Part shown: piece by piece, positions 7,583 through 15,938 of the stretch
Position numbering within the stretch: the stretch's first letter is position 1
How the letters are laid out: every line of letters starts with the position of its first letter
Assembly: GCA_000302695.1 (NCBI GenBank)
Contig: AMFN01000002.1
Coordinates: 1-64,000 of the forward strand
Direction: 5' to 3'
Source of the DNA: Enterobacteriaceae bacterium LSJC7
GTDB taxonomy: Bacteria > Pseudomonadota > Gammaproteobacteria > Enterobacterales > Enterobacteriaceae
DNA: 64,000 nucleotides
The notes under the pieces: generated by a model
Told to the model about the DNA's origin: nothing
The model's input: the letters and a program-made list of their open reading frames with translations, nothing else
The model's database searches: none
Translations under genes and position numbers: made by a program

Positions 7583-8428
7583 TTAATTCTTCTTGACCGC
7601 TTTGGCCTTACTGCTGTTTTTGCCCGTTTTACTTGCTGCCCTGGTCCTGCTTCCGCGGGGGCGACCCGGCCTTTTCTCCGCAGTGGCCAGCACGGTCACT
7701 TCTGCCGGTGCTGCAGCTGTCGTGGCTTCGCCAGTTATTTCTGGCTCCGCGGGGTTAGCTGTGGTTTTTTTCAGTCTGGCGCTAAGTTGCTGTATCTCTT
7801 TCTTGACGCCCGCAGCTGGATTCAACTCCATCGCCTGGCGCAGGAGATTCAGCGCCGCACCCAGCGCCTCGTTATCTCCGCGGCGCAGAGCGAAGGCATG
7901 AGCTTTGCAGACTTTTGCGCGGACAATATCCGGCATATCCTGGCCCGCAATAATTTCCTCCAGCTCCGCCAGATATCCCGTAAAGCCGGACAGGTCAGCG
8001 TCAGGATCTGACGCAGCCAGGTTTAATACGGCGTCAGCAATTTCCTCTGCCAGCACCGTTGGCGCCGTGCGGTTAAAGCGGTCTGGCATCGCCAGGCCAT
8101 GCCCCACAACGTAACGACCTATGCGAAGCGCCTGGGCGTAATCAGCTGCATCGATAGCCCACAGCATCAGACGAGCAATGACCTCATCCGGGCGGCCGCT
8201 GTTGCTTTCCAGCGTGCCATCTATCCAGCCCGCATAATTCGGCAACAGCTGGCGCTTCATTTCGGCCTTTGCCTGATTTGATTGAATACGCTTAAGCGAT
8301 GCCAGATCTGCGCGCATGCGGTGCAACACTTCTTCGTGCGCCGTTCGCGCGGCTGTGCTGTGTACCGCCTCAGTGTTGTGGCGCTGAGCCATCACGGACT
8401 GATAATGCCGCTGGGCAGGTGTAAGCAT
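7583..8428 (-). CDS. M: Small terminase subunit/endonuclease gpM
   Basis: This 281-aa protein matches P2 gpM (247 aa) from MLTPAQRHYQSVMAQ through the alpha-helical body. A Lys/Ala-rich tail follows that P2 lacks. It includes KRPGRPRGSR, an AT-hook-like DNA-binding motif, and the end is KTGKNSSKAKAVKKN. The subunit recognises and cuts cos DNA together with gpP. Confidence 0.92.
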   Translation of the reverse strand: MLTPAQRHYQSVMAQRHNTEAVHSTAARTAHEEVLHRMRADLASLKRIQSNQAKAEMKRQLLPNYAGWIDGTLESNSGRPDEVIARLMLWAIDAADYAQALRIGRYVVGHGLAMPDRFNRTAPTVLAEEIADAVLNLAASDPDADLSGFTGYLAELEEIIAGQDMPDIVRAKVCKAHAFALRRGDNEALGAALNLLRQAMELNPAAGVKKEIQQLSARLKKTTANPAEPEITGEATTAAAPAEVTVLATAEKRPGRPRGSRTRAASKTGKNSSKAKAVKKN

Positions 8429-8472
8429 TTTTCCCCCTGTTATGGCGGGGCTACTTGCCCCGCCCTCGTCGG

Positions 8473-9612
8473 TTATTCAGCGCCAGCCTGCTCGCTGGCT
8501 GTCTGCTCATTGGCACCCTCGCCGCCAGTGGCTGCATTCAGCACAACACCATAGCTGGCCGGGGCTGCGGCTCCCGGTGCAGCAAATTTGATGCCGTCAA
8601 TCAGCGCGGCTTTGCCCAGGTCCTCCACCACATAATCATCATTTGATGATTGATAGGTCGCGACGCGGTTGTAGTGCGCTTCCTCAACGACAGATCGCCG
8701 CGCACTGCCCAGCTGGTAATAAACTGACAGATTCTTAAACGATGTAATCAGCACAACGCCGTCGGGAATCATTGGTGACGTGAATGCTGGCAGGCCGCCC
8801 ACGCGCTCAGTACTTAAAATCAGCTGCGCCGCCAGCAATTCGCTGTTCGGGTTCGTCTGACTCAAAGCGTTGAGGCGCGGAAAATTAACGGAGGTCAGCA
8901 GATCTGGCGACAAAATCACCACCAGATCGGGGGCTTTTTTATGCCAGCTCGCCAGCAAGCTGTTTTTTGCATCAAACACAGCTGCATCCAGGTTGCCGTA
9001 AGTCCCGCGGGCAACAATCTGGTTGTCCTCATCACGCGCAGTAATCGTTACATCACTGATAATGCGGTGCGGTGCCTCGTCGCGTATCTTCTGAATCCAG
9101 CCCGCGCCGCAGTCCTGCAATAATGGGTATGCCGTCGAATCGGAGACGTCAGAGTAATGCGTGCCGTTAAATCCAATGGTGATACGGTCCAGCGCAATCT
9201 GCTCAGCCTGCGACTGCGCGATCAGCTGCTGGAAGTTGGGGAACATCGCCCAGGCATCCATTTCTTCATAGCTTAGCGCTGTGTCGTGGTTCACTTTCCG
9301 GCAGCGATAACCCTGGCCCTCAACCTGATGGTTGGGGCTGGGGTTGCGCCGCTTGCTGCCGTCGCTGGTATTGTTTGTGCTCGCACCCGGCCCTTTACTG
9401 CCGAGGCGCAGTTTCTGCCCTTCCTGCTCCTTTACAGGCATGACATTAATTTTTTTCAGAAAATCGCTACTTTCCTGCGCTGCTTTTTCCAGCTTCTGCT
9501 GAATGGCGGGCTTAACCGTAAAGCTTTTGCCAACAGCCGAACGGCTCACGCCATTAATCGCAGCCTGGCGCTGGGTGTACTGCTCAAATAATTCGCGGGT
9601 TTCGTTTTGCAT
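8473..9612 (-). CDS. N: Major capsid protein precursor gpN
   Basis: This is a 379-aa P2 gpN homologue (357 aa). The start MQNETRELFEQYTQRQAAIN and internal ITIGFNGTHYSDVSD are diagnostic. It is an HK97-fold capsid subunit that is processed by gpO. The C-terminus is longer and richer in Ala, Gly and Glu than that of P2. Confidence 0.95.
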   Translation of the reverse strand: MQNETRELFEQYTQRQAAINGVSRSAVGKSFTVKPAIQQKLEKAAQESSDFLKKINVMPVKEQEGQKLRLGSKGPGASTNNTSDGSKRRNPSPNHQVEGQGYRCRKVNHDTALSYEEMDAWAMFPNFQQLIAQSQAEQIALDRITIGFNGTHYSDVSDSTAYPLLQDCGAGWIQKIRDEAPHRIISDVTITARDEDNQIVARGTYGNLDAAVFDAKNSLLASWHKKAPDLVVILSPDLLTSVNFPRLNALSQTNPNSELLAAQLILSTERVGGLPAFTSPMIPDGVVLITSFKNLSVYYQLGSARRSVVEEAHYNRVATYQSSNDDYVVEDLGKAALIDGIKFAAPGAAAPASYGVVLNAATGGEGANEQTASEQAGAE

Positions 9613-9623
9613 GACGCTCTCTC

Positions 9624-10448
9624 TTAAAATTCGGCCAGTTGTGCGCTGGAGTTGCCGCCGCTGGATGGCTGGCGGTGATAATCATCACCGTCAGTGCGGC
9701 CCAGCATTTTTTTTAGTTCGGCCAGCTCTGCGCTTAAGCTCTGAATTTTCTGGCCATCATTCTGGCGCGCGCGACTCAAATCACTAACGCTATCCATTAG
9801 CTCCGAATGTGACTGAGCGACGCTCTCAACAGCATCGCGCACCTGGCTGAACTGCTCGCTATCAGACTTACGGCCTTTACCAATAACCCCCATGATGCGG
9901 TTGAACCACAGGCGACCTTCATCACTGCGCTGTTCTGCCAACTCAATCAGCTCGGCCTCAATGGCGTCAGTAAACAGCGGAGCCTCTCCCTGCTGGTTAC
10001 TAAAGCTCATCACCTGCGCCCGTTGCTCTGCGGCAAATTTCAGCCGCTCAGTTCCCAGGCTGGCGGGGGTATCGGTCATCGCCAGGCCGACAACATATGC
10101 CTTTCCATTCAGTGCAAATTGCGGATGCAGCTCAATGCTGGAATAAACCTTCTTTCCCTCATCAGTGAGCTGTTTCATTCGCTCAGACGGCTCAATCTCT
10201 GCATAGAGTGCGGTGCGCCCGGCAAGTGGCCCCTCGCTGATATCCTCAGCGCTCAGCGCGGCAACGTCTCCCATTGCCACAAAATCACTCTGAGGAAAGG
10301 GCGACAAATAATGCTCAATATTGACGCGGGCGCCGTATACGTCCGGGTTGTAATTCGCTGCGGCCTCGCGCAGGTGCTGGGGTTGAATCTCGCGACCATC
10401 TACCGTGGCGCCGGAGACAGCGACGCGAAATTTTTTGGTTTTCTTCAT
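9624..10448 (-). CDS. O: Capsid scaffold and maturation protease gpO
   Basis: This is a 274-aa P2 gpO homologue (284 aa). The N-terminal half is a serine protease domain, with ATVDGREI (Asp), NIEHYLSP (His) and YSSIELHP (Ser) at the expected places. The C-terminal half is a coiled-coil scaffold (LSAELAELKKMLG). It cleaves gpN and itself. It is the first gene of the leftward capsid operon and diverges from gpP. Confidence 0.94.
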   Translation of the reverse strand: MKKTKKFRVAVSGATVDGREIQPQHLREAAANYNPDVYGARVNIEHYLSPFPQSDFVAMGDVAALSAEDISEGPLAGRTALYAEIEPSERMKQLTDEGKKVYSSIELHPQFALNGKAYVVGLAMTDTPASLGTERLKFAAEQRAQVMSFSNQQGEAPLFTDAIEAELIELAEQRSDEGRLWFNRIMGVIGKGRKSDSEQFSQVRDAVESVAQSHSELMDSVSDLSRARQNDGQKIQSLSAELAELKKMLGRTDGDDYHRQPSSGGNSSAQLAEF

Positions 10449-10524
10449 GGTTCCTGTATGCCCGTTTAACCTTGCTCGGTAGTGATAATTGCAGAGCCAG
10501 AAAAATTACCCAACCAATTGAAGT

Positions 10525-10542
10525 TGTGAGGGAAATGGGAGA
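10525..10542. promoter_or_regulatory. Candidate Ogr/Delta-type late promoter site
   Basis: The divergent P/O intergenic gap contains TGT-N12-AGA, one base off the P2 late-activator consensus TGT-N12-ACA. Both flanking operons are Ogr-dependent in P2, so a site is expected here. The exact match is weak. Confidence 0.3.
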
Positions 10543-10605
10543 ACCAAAGGGGCGGGAAACCAGCACGCGCGCGCGTTAATCTCACTGGTAACAACTACCG
10601 GGGGA

Positions 10606-12321
10606 ATGATGATTCAGGACGCATTTATACGAGAGCGGGCGCGCCAGCTTTACTGGCAGGGTTACACGCCTGCGGAAATCTCGCGCCTGATGGGAACAAA
10701 CCAGAATACGATCTACACGTGGAAGAAGCGCGACGGCTGGGATGAAACGCCGCTGATGCAGCGTGTCACCACCTCATTACATGCTCGCATGATTCAACTG
10801 ACCGACAAAACTGATAAATCAGGTCGCGACTTTAAGGAGATAGACCTGCTGGGGCGTCAACTTAAAAAGCTGGATGATGGCGCAATCGCACAGCCCAAGA
10901 AAAAGCAGCGCAAGCTCAAAAACCATTTTACCGAGCAGCAGGTTGCGGCACTGCGTCAGAAAATTACCGACTCGCTTTACTGGCATCAGCAATGCTGGTT
11001 TGAGCAGCGCAACCTGCGCAACCGCATGATCCTGAAGTCTCGCCAGGTGGGGGCAACGTGGTATTTCGCACGTGAGGCGCTTCTTGACGCACTGGAAGAT
11101 AAGCCAAAGACATACCAGCGTAATCAAATTTTCCTTTCAGCATCACGGCGGCAGGCTTATCAGTTTCGCGGGTTCATCCAGAAGCTGGCAGAAGAGGTCG
11201 ACGTTGAGCTGAAAGGCGGAGACAAAATCGTCCTCTCAAATGGCGCTGAGCTGCACTTTCTCGGTACGTCTGCGGCTTCCGCTCAGTCATACACTGGCAA
11301 CCTGAAATTTGATGAGTTTTTCTGGACCAGCAACTTTATCAACCTTCGCAAAGTTGCCGGAGCGATGGCGACACTAAAAGGGCTGACGCGTACCTATTTT
11401 TCAACACCATCCAGCGAAGAACACGAAGCGTATCAGTTCTGGACCGGCGACCGCTGGCGCAAGCAGCGAGGGCGCGGGGCGCGCCCGGAGTTCGATGTGT
11501 CATGGAAAACGCTACGTAGCGGCCTGATGTGTCCAGACAAAACCTGGCGGCAGATTGTCACGCTTGAGGATGCAATCTCACACGGCTGGGATCTGACAGA
11601 CATTGACGAGGTTCGCGATGAGAACGGGCCGGACGAATATGAAAACCTTTATGAATGTAAGTTCGTGCGTAGTGGTGAAAGCGCCTTTGATTACAACCTT
11701 TTGCTCAGTTGCGGCGCAGACGGTTATGACGACTGGCAGGACTGGAAACCCTTTGCGGCGCGACCAATGGCAGATCGCCCGGTATGGCTCGGCTATGACG
11801 CAAATGGCAGCAGCGGCAATGGCGACAGCGGCGCAATCTGCGCGGTCGCGGCGCCACTGGTTGAGGGCGGAAAATTCCGCACGATTGAAACCCGGCAGCT
11901 GCGCGGGCTGGAGTTCGAACAGCAGGCGCGCGTCATAGAGGAATTTACACTGAAGTACAACGTGCAACATATCGCGATAGACAGCACCGGCATTGGCGAT
12001 GCTGTCTACCAGATAGTGAAAAAGTTTTACCCGGCCGCTGTCAGTTACCAGATGAGCATTTCATCAAAGCGCGCGCTTGTGCTTAAGGCGTTACAGGTGA
12101 TGCGCGCTGGCCGCTGGGAATATGACAGGGCAGAACAGGGGCTTGTTACCGCCTTTAACGCAGTGCGCCGGGTTAAGACCCCTGGCGGCTTCATGACGTA
12201 TGACACCGACAGAAGCCGCGGTGTAAGTCATGGCGACCTGGCCTGGGCCAATATGCTTGCAATTATCAACGAGCCGCTCGGCGCCGAATCCGGCGGCGGT
12301 TCATCCGTTTCGGAGTTCTGA
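10606..12321 (+). CDS. P: Terminase large (ATPase) subunit gpP
   Basis: This is a 571-aa P2 gpP homologue (590 aa). An N-terminal helix-turn-helix (AEISRLMGTNQNTIYTWKKR, about residues 23-43) precedes the ATPase domain, which holds a Walker A-like segment near LKSRQVGATWYFAREAL and FDEFFW as Walker B. The nuclease domain follows, with YDANGSSGNGD and AIDSTGIGD. It drives DNA packaging into proheads. An ATG three bases downstream is an equally good start. Its stop overlaps the gpQ start (TGATG). Confidence 0.95.
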   Translation: MMIQDAFIRERARQLYWQGYTPAEISRLMGTNQNTIYTWKKRDGWDETPLMQRVTTSLHARMIQLTDKTDKSGRDFKEIDLLGRQLKKLDDGAIAQPKKKQRKLKNHFTEQQVAALRQKITDSLYWHQQCWFEQRNLRNRMILKSRQVGATWYFAREALLDALEDKPKTYQRNQIFLSASRRQAYQFRGFIQKLAEEVDVELKGGDKIVLSNGAELHFLGTSAASAQSYTGNLKFDEFFWTSNFINLRKVAGAMATLKGLTRTYFSTPSSEEHEAYQFWTGDRWRKQRGRGARPEFDVSWKTLRSGLMCPDKTWRQIVTLEDAISHGWDLTDIDEVRDENGPDEYENLYECKFVRSGESAFDYNLLLSCGADGYDDWQDWKPFAARPMADRPVWLGYDANGSSGNGDSGAICAVAAPLVEGGKFRTIETRQLRGLEFEQQARVIEEFTLKYNVQHIAIDSTGIGDAVYQIVKKFYPAAVSYQMSISSKRALVLKALQVMRAGRWEYDRAEQGLVTAFNAVRRVKTPGGFMTYDTDRSRGVSHGDLAWANMLAIINEPLGAESGGGSSVSEF

Positions 12322-13367
12322 TGTCCAGAAAGAAAAAATTTCACAGGCAAAGCCAGCATGCTGTGCCTGATTTTGCGCAGGCCATCAAAACCGCGCCTGA
12401 GTTAAGCGCTTTTTCCTTTGACGGTCCTTATCCCGCGGGTGCCCCCGATCTGCTGGATAACATGTACTGCGCCGACAATGGACGGTATTACGATACGCCG
12501 ATCGACTGGTATGGCCTGGCGCGCGCCTTTAGCCAGTCTGGCTGGCATCAGTCGGCGTTGACGTTCCGTCGCAACGTGCTGGCCGGTTGCTTCATTCCGC
12601 ACCGATTACTATCGCGCCAGCAGTTCTCTGCGCTGGCGCTGGACTTTGGCACCTTCGGTAACGGTTATCTTGAGCTGCGCAAAAGCATGCTGCGGCAGCC
12701 GATGGCATTGCGCCGCGTACCTGCAAAGTACACCCGGCGTGCGTCTGATGATTTGGACAAGTATTGGTATATACAGAGCGGACAAGATGATCATGAATTT
12801 CGCCCGGGGAGTGTTTGTCACATCATTAACCCCGACATTCACCAGGAAATTTACGGGATGCCAGAATATCTCGGCTCGCTGCTGTCGATTAGCCTGGCGC
12901 ACTCGGCGGACAAGTTCCGCAAAATGTTTTATGACAATGGCAGTCATGCCGGATGCATCGTGTACGTTGGCAGCGCACTGGCCGATCAGTCCTCTATCGA
13001 TAAGCTGAAAAAAACGCTATCAGAAACCCGGCAGGGTGGTGCGTTCAAAAACATCCTGATCCATGCCCCGGCTGGCGGCAAAGATGGCGTGCAAGTGCTG
13101 CCGTTCAGCCAGATTAGCGCAAAAGATGAGTTTTTAAACATCAAGGCCGCAACGCGCGACGACATATTAGCGGCGCACCGCGTGCCACCACAGCTGATGG
13201 GCGCCATGCCAGAAGGTAATGGGAGCTTTGGCGACGTGGAGAAAGCGGCGCGGGTGTTCGCTATTAACGAGCTTACGCCGACAATGGAAGCGCTGAAGCA
13301 CATCAACGACTGGCTGGGTGAAGAAGTGATTCGATTCAACCCCTACGCGTTGCTTGAGAGCCAGTAA
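12321..13367 (+). CDS. Q: Portal protein gpQ
   Basis: This is a 348-aa P2 gpQ homologue (344 aa) forming the capsid portal through which DNA enters. Recognisable stretches are the start MSRKKKFH, PIDWYGLARAF, HIINPDIHQEIYGMPEYLG and RVPPQLMGAMPEGNGSFGD. It is cotranscribed with gpP and is the last gene before cos. Confidence 0.95.
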   Translation: MSRKKKFHRQSQHAVPDFAQAIKTAPELSAFSFDGPYPAGAPDLLDNMYCADNGRYYDTPIDWYGLARAFSQSGWHQSALTFRRNVLAGCFIPHRLLSRQQFSALALDFGTFGNGYLELRKSMLRQPMALRRVPAKYTRRASDDLDKYWYIQSGQDDHEFRPGSVCHIINPDIHQEIYGMPEYLGSLLSISLAHSADKFRKMFYDNGSHAGCIVYVGSALADQSSIDKLKKTLSETRQGGAFKNILIHAPAGGKDGVQVLPFSQISAKDEFLNIKAATRDDILAAHRVPPQLMGAMPEGNGSFGDVEKAARVFAINELTPTMEALKHINDWLGEEVIRFNPYALLESQ

Positions 13368-13505
13368 TACCCCACACGGCGGCCTGAGAGCCGCCACACC
13401 TAACGCGCCGCTTGCGCGCATAAATATCCCCTCCTATCACATTCAAGCCCCGCAGGGAGCGACAGAGCGCGCGTAAGCACCCACCCTTAACCCCCTTAGC
13501 GCGCG
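13368..13505. other. Non-coding stretch between gpQ and cos
   Basis: No convincing gene is present. A GGCGGC/GCCGCC hairpin (13378-13395) directly follows gpQ. The strongly G+C-rich sequence up to 13505 is typical of the flank of a P2-type cos region where terminase binds. Confidence 0.5.
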
Positions 13506-13524
13506 CTTGCTCCCCCGCCTCGCC
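13506..13524 (-). other. cos: Phage cos (cohesive end) site, P2-type
   Basis: On the minus strand these 19 bases read GGCGAGGCGGGGGAGCAAG. The first 12 are identical to the known 19-nt P2 cohesive end GGCGAGGCGGGGAAAGCAC, and the position just past gpQ is where P2 has cos. It is inferred to be the packaging cut site. The exact nicking positions are not proven by sequence. Confidence 0.75.
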
Positions 13525-13674
13525 TGCGCGCAAAACATGTTTGTTTTTGTGCAATTTCTGGGGGAGATGGAAGTCGCGCCAGTGCTGGTGTGGTCGAGGA
13601 TTCGTGGCGAATTAAAAATCGTGCATTTTTGTGCAGTATCTTGCAACGAAAATACCATGCTCAAGCATAATAAA

Positions 13675-13746
13675 TATAGGGAAAAATATAGGGGTTTCGT
13701 TGACATTATAGGGGGCACCCCTATATTATCAACACTCCCTATAGGG
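13675..13746 (+). promoter_or_regulatory. Promoter with repeated TATAGGG operator for relE-like gene
   Basis: TATAGGG occurs at 13675, 13687 and 13707. The inverted form CCCTATA is at 13719, and the palindrome CCCTATAGGG is at 13737-13746. A sigma70 promoter is embedded in this array: TTGACA at 13700-13705, a 16-nt spacer and TATATT at 13722-13727. Operators overlapping the spacer, the -10 and the downstream side imply tight repression, most likely by the HTH protein encoded 440 bp downstream. Confidence 0.7.
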
Positions 13747-13783
13747 ATGTGCTCTTTAAAAAATTTACCTCAGGGCTGTCAAG

Positions 13784-14047
13784 ATGACTGATATTCAATG
13801 GACAGGTAGGGCCGTTAAGGACTTACGCTCATTGCCTGCAAGTGATCAAAAGGCTGTACGCGAAAAGGTTAACGCTATGCAGGCTTACCCGGACCTATCG
13901 GGGCTGGACTTTAAAAAGCTTACCGATAGAGATGGGTGTTATCGACTACGGGTTAAAAGTTACCGCGTACTTCTTGAAATCATAAACAATGAAGCCGTGG
14001 TGATTGAGATTCAGCGCATACTGCGCCGAACTTCCACAACATACTAG
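13784..14047 (+). CDS. RelE/HigB-like toxin
   Basis: This 87-aa protein has the RelE/ParE fold pattern: N-terminal MTDIQWTGRAVKDLRSLP, central FKKLTDRDGCYRLRVKSYRVLLEI, and C-terminal Arg-containing EIQRILRRTSTTY. RelE-type members cut ribosome-bound mRNA, while ParE-type members poison gyrase; sequence reading cannot separate them. It precedes an HTH protein, the HigBA order (toxin first). It lies between cos and gene A, the moron region of P2-like phages. Confidence 0.8.
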   Translation: MTDIQWTGRAVKDLRSLPASDQKAVREKVNAMQAYPDLSGLDFKKLTDRDGCYRLRVKSYRVLLEIINNEAVVIEIQRILRRTSTTY

Positions 14048-14052
14048 GGAAA

Positions 14053-14075
14053 GGCGGGGTAACCCGCCCTTTTGA
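14053..14075 (+). terminator. Hairpin between toxin and antitoxin genes
   Basis: GGCGGG/CCCGCC with loop GTAA is followed by CTTTTG. It may attenuate read-through from the toxin gene to the HTH gene. Confidence 0.5.
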
Positions 14076-14182
14076 CAGCACAACAAGTAAGTTTTCCCCG
14101 ATGATAGCGGTTTAATTTTTTGATTTTGCAATACTTTTATTTTTTTTGGTGGGTAGTCGCCAAACCAAACTAAGCTAAGGAA

Positions 14183-14566
14183 ATGGATACCGTGACTAAT
14201 ATTCAATTTATTACCGATAGCAGAGGACGCCGCGTCTCAGCTGTGGTGCCAATTGAATTGTTCGAAAAATTAACGCGCAATAGCGATATTGACGAATTAT
14301 TTGAACCAGTTCAAAACGATACCGGCGCTTCTGATAGGGTCCGATACCCTAATGAGGTAATCAACATACTCTCGACCAAGGGGTGCACCATGCAAGCTGC
14401 ATGGCGCATTTACCGCAAGTTAACCCAAAAAGAGGTTGCCGCCGCACTAAACATCAAGCAATCGACTGTTTCTGAATTTGAAAAGTCCGAGCGCCCACGC
14501 AAAGACAACCTTGAACGGCTGGCTGCGCTTTACCAGTGCAGCCCAGAGCAACTAATTCTTGAGTAA
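14183..14566 (+). CDS. HTH (Cro/CI) antitoxin-like regulator
   Basis: This 127-aa protein has a C-terminal XRE domain: RKLTQKEVAAALNIKQST, then VSEFEKSERPRKDNLERLA. The N-terminal 60 residues (TDSRGRRVSAVVPIELFEKL) look like a Phd/YefM-type antitoxin neck. This matches antitoxins paired with RelE-like toxins. It probably neutralises the toxin and represses through the TATAGGG sites. ATG 14183 sits very close to AAGGAA, and a GTG at 14192 would be better spaced. The 135-bp gap and hairpin after the toxin gene are unusual for a TA operon. Confidence 0.75.
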   Translation: MDTVTNIQFITDSRGRRVSAVVPIELFEKLTRNSDIDELFEPVQNDTGASDRVRYPNEVINILSTKGCTMQAAWRIYRKLTQKEVAAALNIKQSTVSEFEKSERPRKDNLERLAALYQCSPEQLILE

Positions 14567-14569
14567 GCC

Positions 14570-14596
14570 AATGCCCCGGAGACGGGGCATTAATTT
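14570..14596 (+). terminator. Terminator after HTH gene
   Basis: A perfect stem AATGCCCCG/CGGGGCATT with a 4-nt loop, followed by AATTTAT. It closes the TA unit. Confidence 0.7.
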
Positions 14597-14877
14597 ATGA
14601 ATAATCGTCAGAATAGCGATAGGCTGGGATCTTCCATTTCTGGAAAATCATCATCAAATCTCATCGCGCGTGACTCCACCCGTTTGCCTACTCAACCTCA
14701 TACAGTGTGGCTAGGATGGCGAGATACTCGCCATGGGGTAGCCCAGCGAAGCTATTGCGCTGGCCCGGTCGTGGATTCAGGCTGGCTTCAAAATCGTGCC
14801 TTTTGCGCGGAGCCTTGCAGCGAGAAATAGATACAAAAAAGCCGCCCAGGGACGGCCTTTTGTTTATGCAAAATTAT
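14597..14877. other. Intergenic stretch without recognisable gene
   Basis: A plus-strand frame of 77 codons starts at 14597 but has no ribosome site and no family features. Near 14840-14866 a GCCGCCCAGGGACGGC hairpin followed by TTTTGTTT resembles a terminator for plus-strand transcription and converges on the membrane-protein operon. Otherwise nothing is seen. Confidence 0.4.
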
Positions 14878-15726
14878 TCAGAAATTGACACCTTGCCTGC
14901 CGTCTGGTTTTGGCATAAATGTTGGCCCAAGAGCTTTAGAACCCTGCTTGTCCTGCTCTTCCTTTTCTTTAAATTTCGAATAAGTATCCGTATCAAAGAA
15001 AGAAATACCCTCAATCCCATCCTTTGGTATGAGCGTTCTAAAATCAGATAAGCTTATCGGGCCGGCATTAACCCCGCCCACAATCCCACTGTCTATATAG
15101 TGCCTTTTATAATTGGTGGTCACATTGATAGTGAGTGTTTTTTCATCTCTGTATCCACTCAAAAGCGGGAGGAGTTCCAGATATTCAGCTTTGCCGTGCT
15201 CAAACTGCGGACAATTTACAATGCCCACATAGAATTTTCTGGAGCTTAGTGTGATGATAATCGGGAATTTTCGAACAGCACCTTCAATCAGCAGGCTTTC
15301 GAGAGAATCGTGATGAACAGCCTTCACCAGTGCATCAATTCGCCTATCCTCGCTACTACATGTATACCATTTAACAAGCTTACCGCACGCCCATGCGAAA
15401 AACATGGACAGCACACCGAACACGGCAAATTTTAAATCGCCAAACTTGAACTGGTCGGATGGGGAAAGCGGAAAAACACGCTTGATTGAATCCGCTTCAA
15501 GAAAATCATGCGCTACGGCGAAATTATAGGCCCAACGAAACAAACCCAGCATGCTGAGGGCGGAACAAAACAACCATGCAATCAGAGTAAAAAGAACTCC
15601 CCATGCCGCTACATAAAAATAAGCGTCCCAACCTTCGGAACGCTTAAATATATATCTTGCTGAAACTGACCGTGTAACATACAGGTAACCGCTAATGAGC
15701 GCTATTGCCAGTATAATTGTATTCAT
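14878..15726 (-). CDS. Unrecognised membrane protein in the P2 tin/old slot
   Basis: This is a 282-aa protein I cannot assign. Three membrane segments are predicted by eye: about residues 3-20, 37-61 and 96-117. A cytoplasmic domain of about 165 residues follows. That domain has alternating hydrophobic strands (FPIIITLSSRKFYVGIV, YLELLPLLSGYRD, LTINVTTNY) suggesting a small beta-barrel or sensor, and then a charged tail (KEKEEQDKQ). Its start overlaps the upstream 71-aa gene by ATGA, so the two are translationally coupled. Position between cos and gene A is where P2 carries the exclusion genes tin and old. I infer an accessory, possibly anti-phage, role; nothing in the sequence proves this. 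Confidence 0.6.
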   Translation of the reverse strand: MNTIILAIALISGYLYVTRSVSARYIFKRSEGWDAYFYVAAWGVLFTLIAWLFCSALSMLGLFRWAYNFAVAHDFLEADSIKRVFPLSPSDQFKFGDLKFAVFGVLSMFFAWACGKLVKWYTCSSEDRRIDALVKAVHHDSLESLLIEGAVRKFPIIITLSSRKFYVGIVNCPQFEHGKAEYLELLPLLSGYRDEKTLTINVTTNYKRHYIDSGIVGGVNAGPISLSDFRTLIPKDGIEGISFFDTDTYSKFKEKEEQDKQGSKALGPTFMPKPDGRQGVNF

Positions 15727-15938
15727 TCATCCTTTTTCCCAGAATCGTCCTTCACATCTGGCAGTTTCTCGATCCGAGCAGCGATCGCCTCAAGCACTTT
15801 GACGTCATCAAGATTCAACGACACATAACCATCTCGGCTGATAGTATAACTGCCTTGATTGTCTTTCAGGGCTTTCTTAAGCCGTTCTTTTGAGCTGAAC
15901 ATAGTTCCACCCAAGGATAGTCCATATGCTATTGACAT
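15723..15938 (-). CDS. Small unrecognised protein coupled to membrane protein
   Basis: This 71-aa protein starts MSIAYGLSLGGTMFSSKERL. The ATG at 15938 is preferred over an upstream start at 15989 because GGAGGAGGCGG precedes it. The N-terminal Gly-rich segment is followed by a helical, charged body (VLEAIAARIEKLPDVK) and a Lys/Asp tail. No family is recognised. It is the first gene of a two-gene unit and overlaps the next by 4 bp, suggesting the products work together. Confidence 0.6.
   Translation of the reverse strand: MSIAYGLSLGGTMFSSKERLKKALKDNQGSYTISRDGYVSLNLDDVKVLEAIAARIEKLPDVKDDSGKKDE

Noticed and set aside
14597-14830. A 77-codon plus-strand frame after the antitoxin gene
   Set aside because: No ribosome site, no family features and irregular composition; treated as non-coding.
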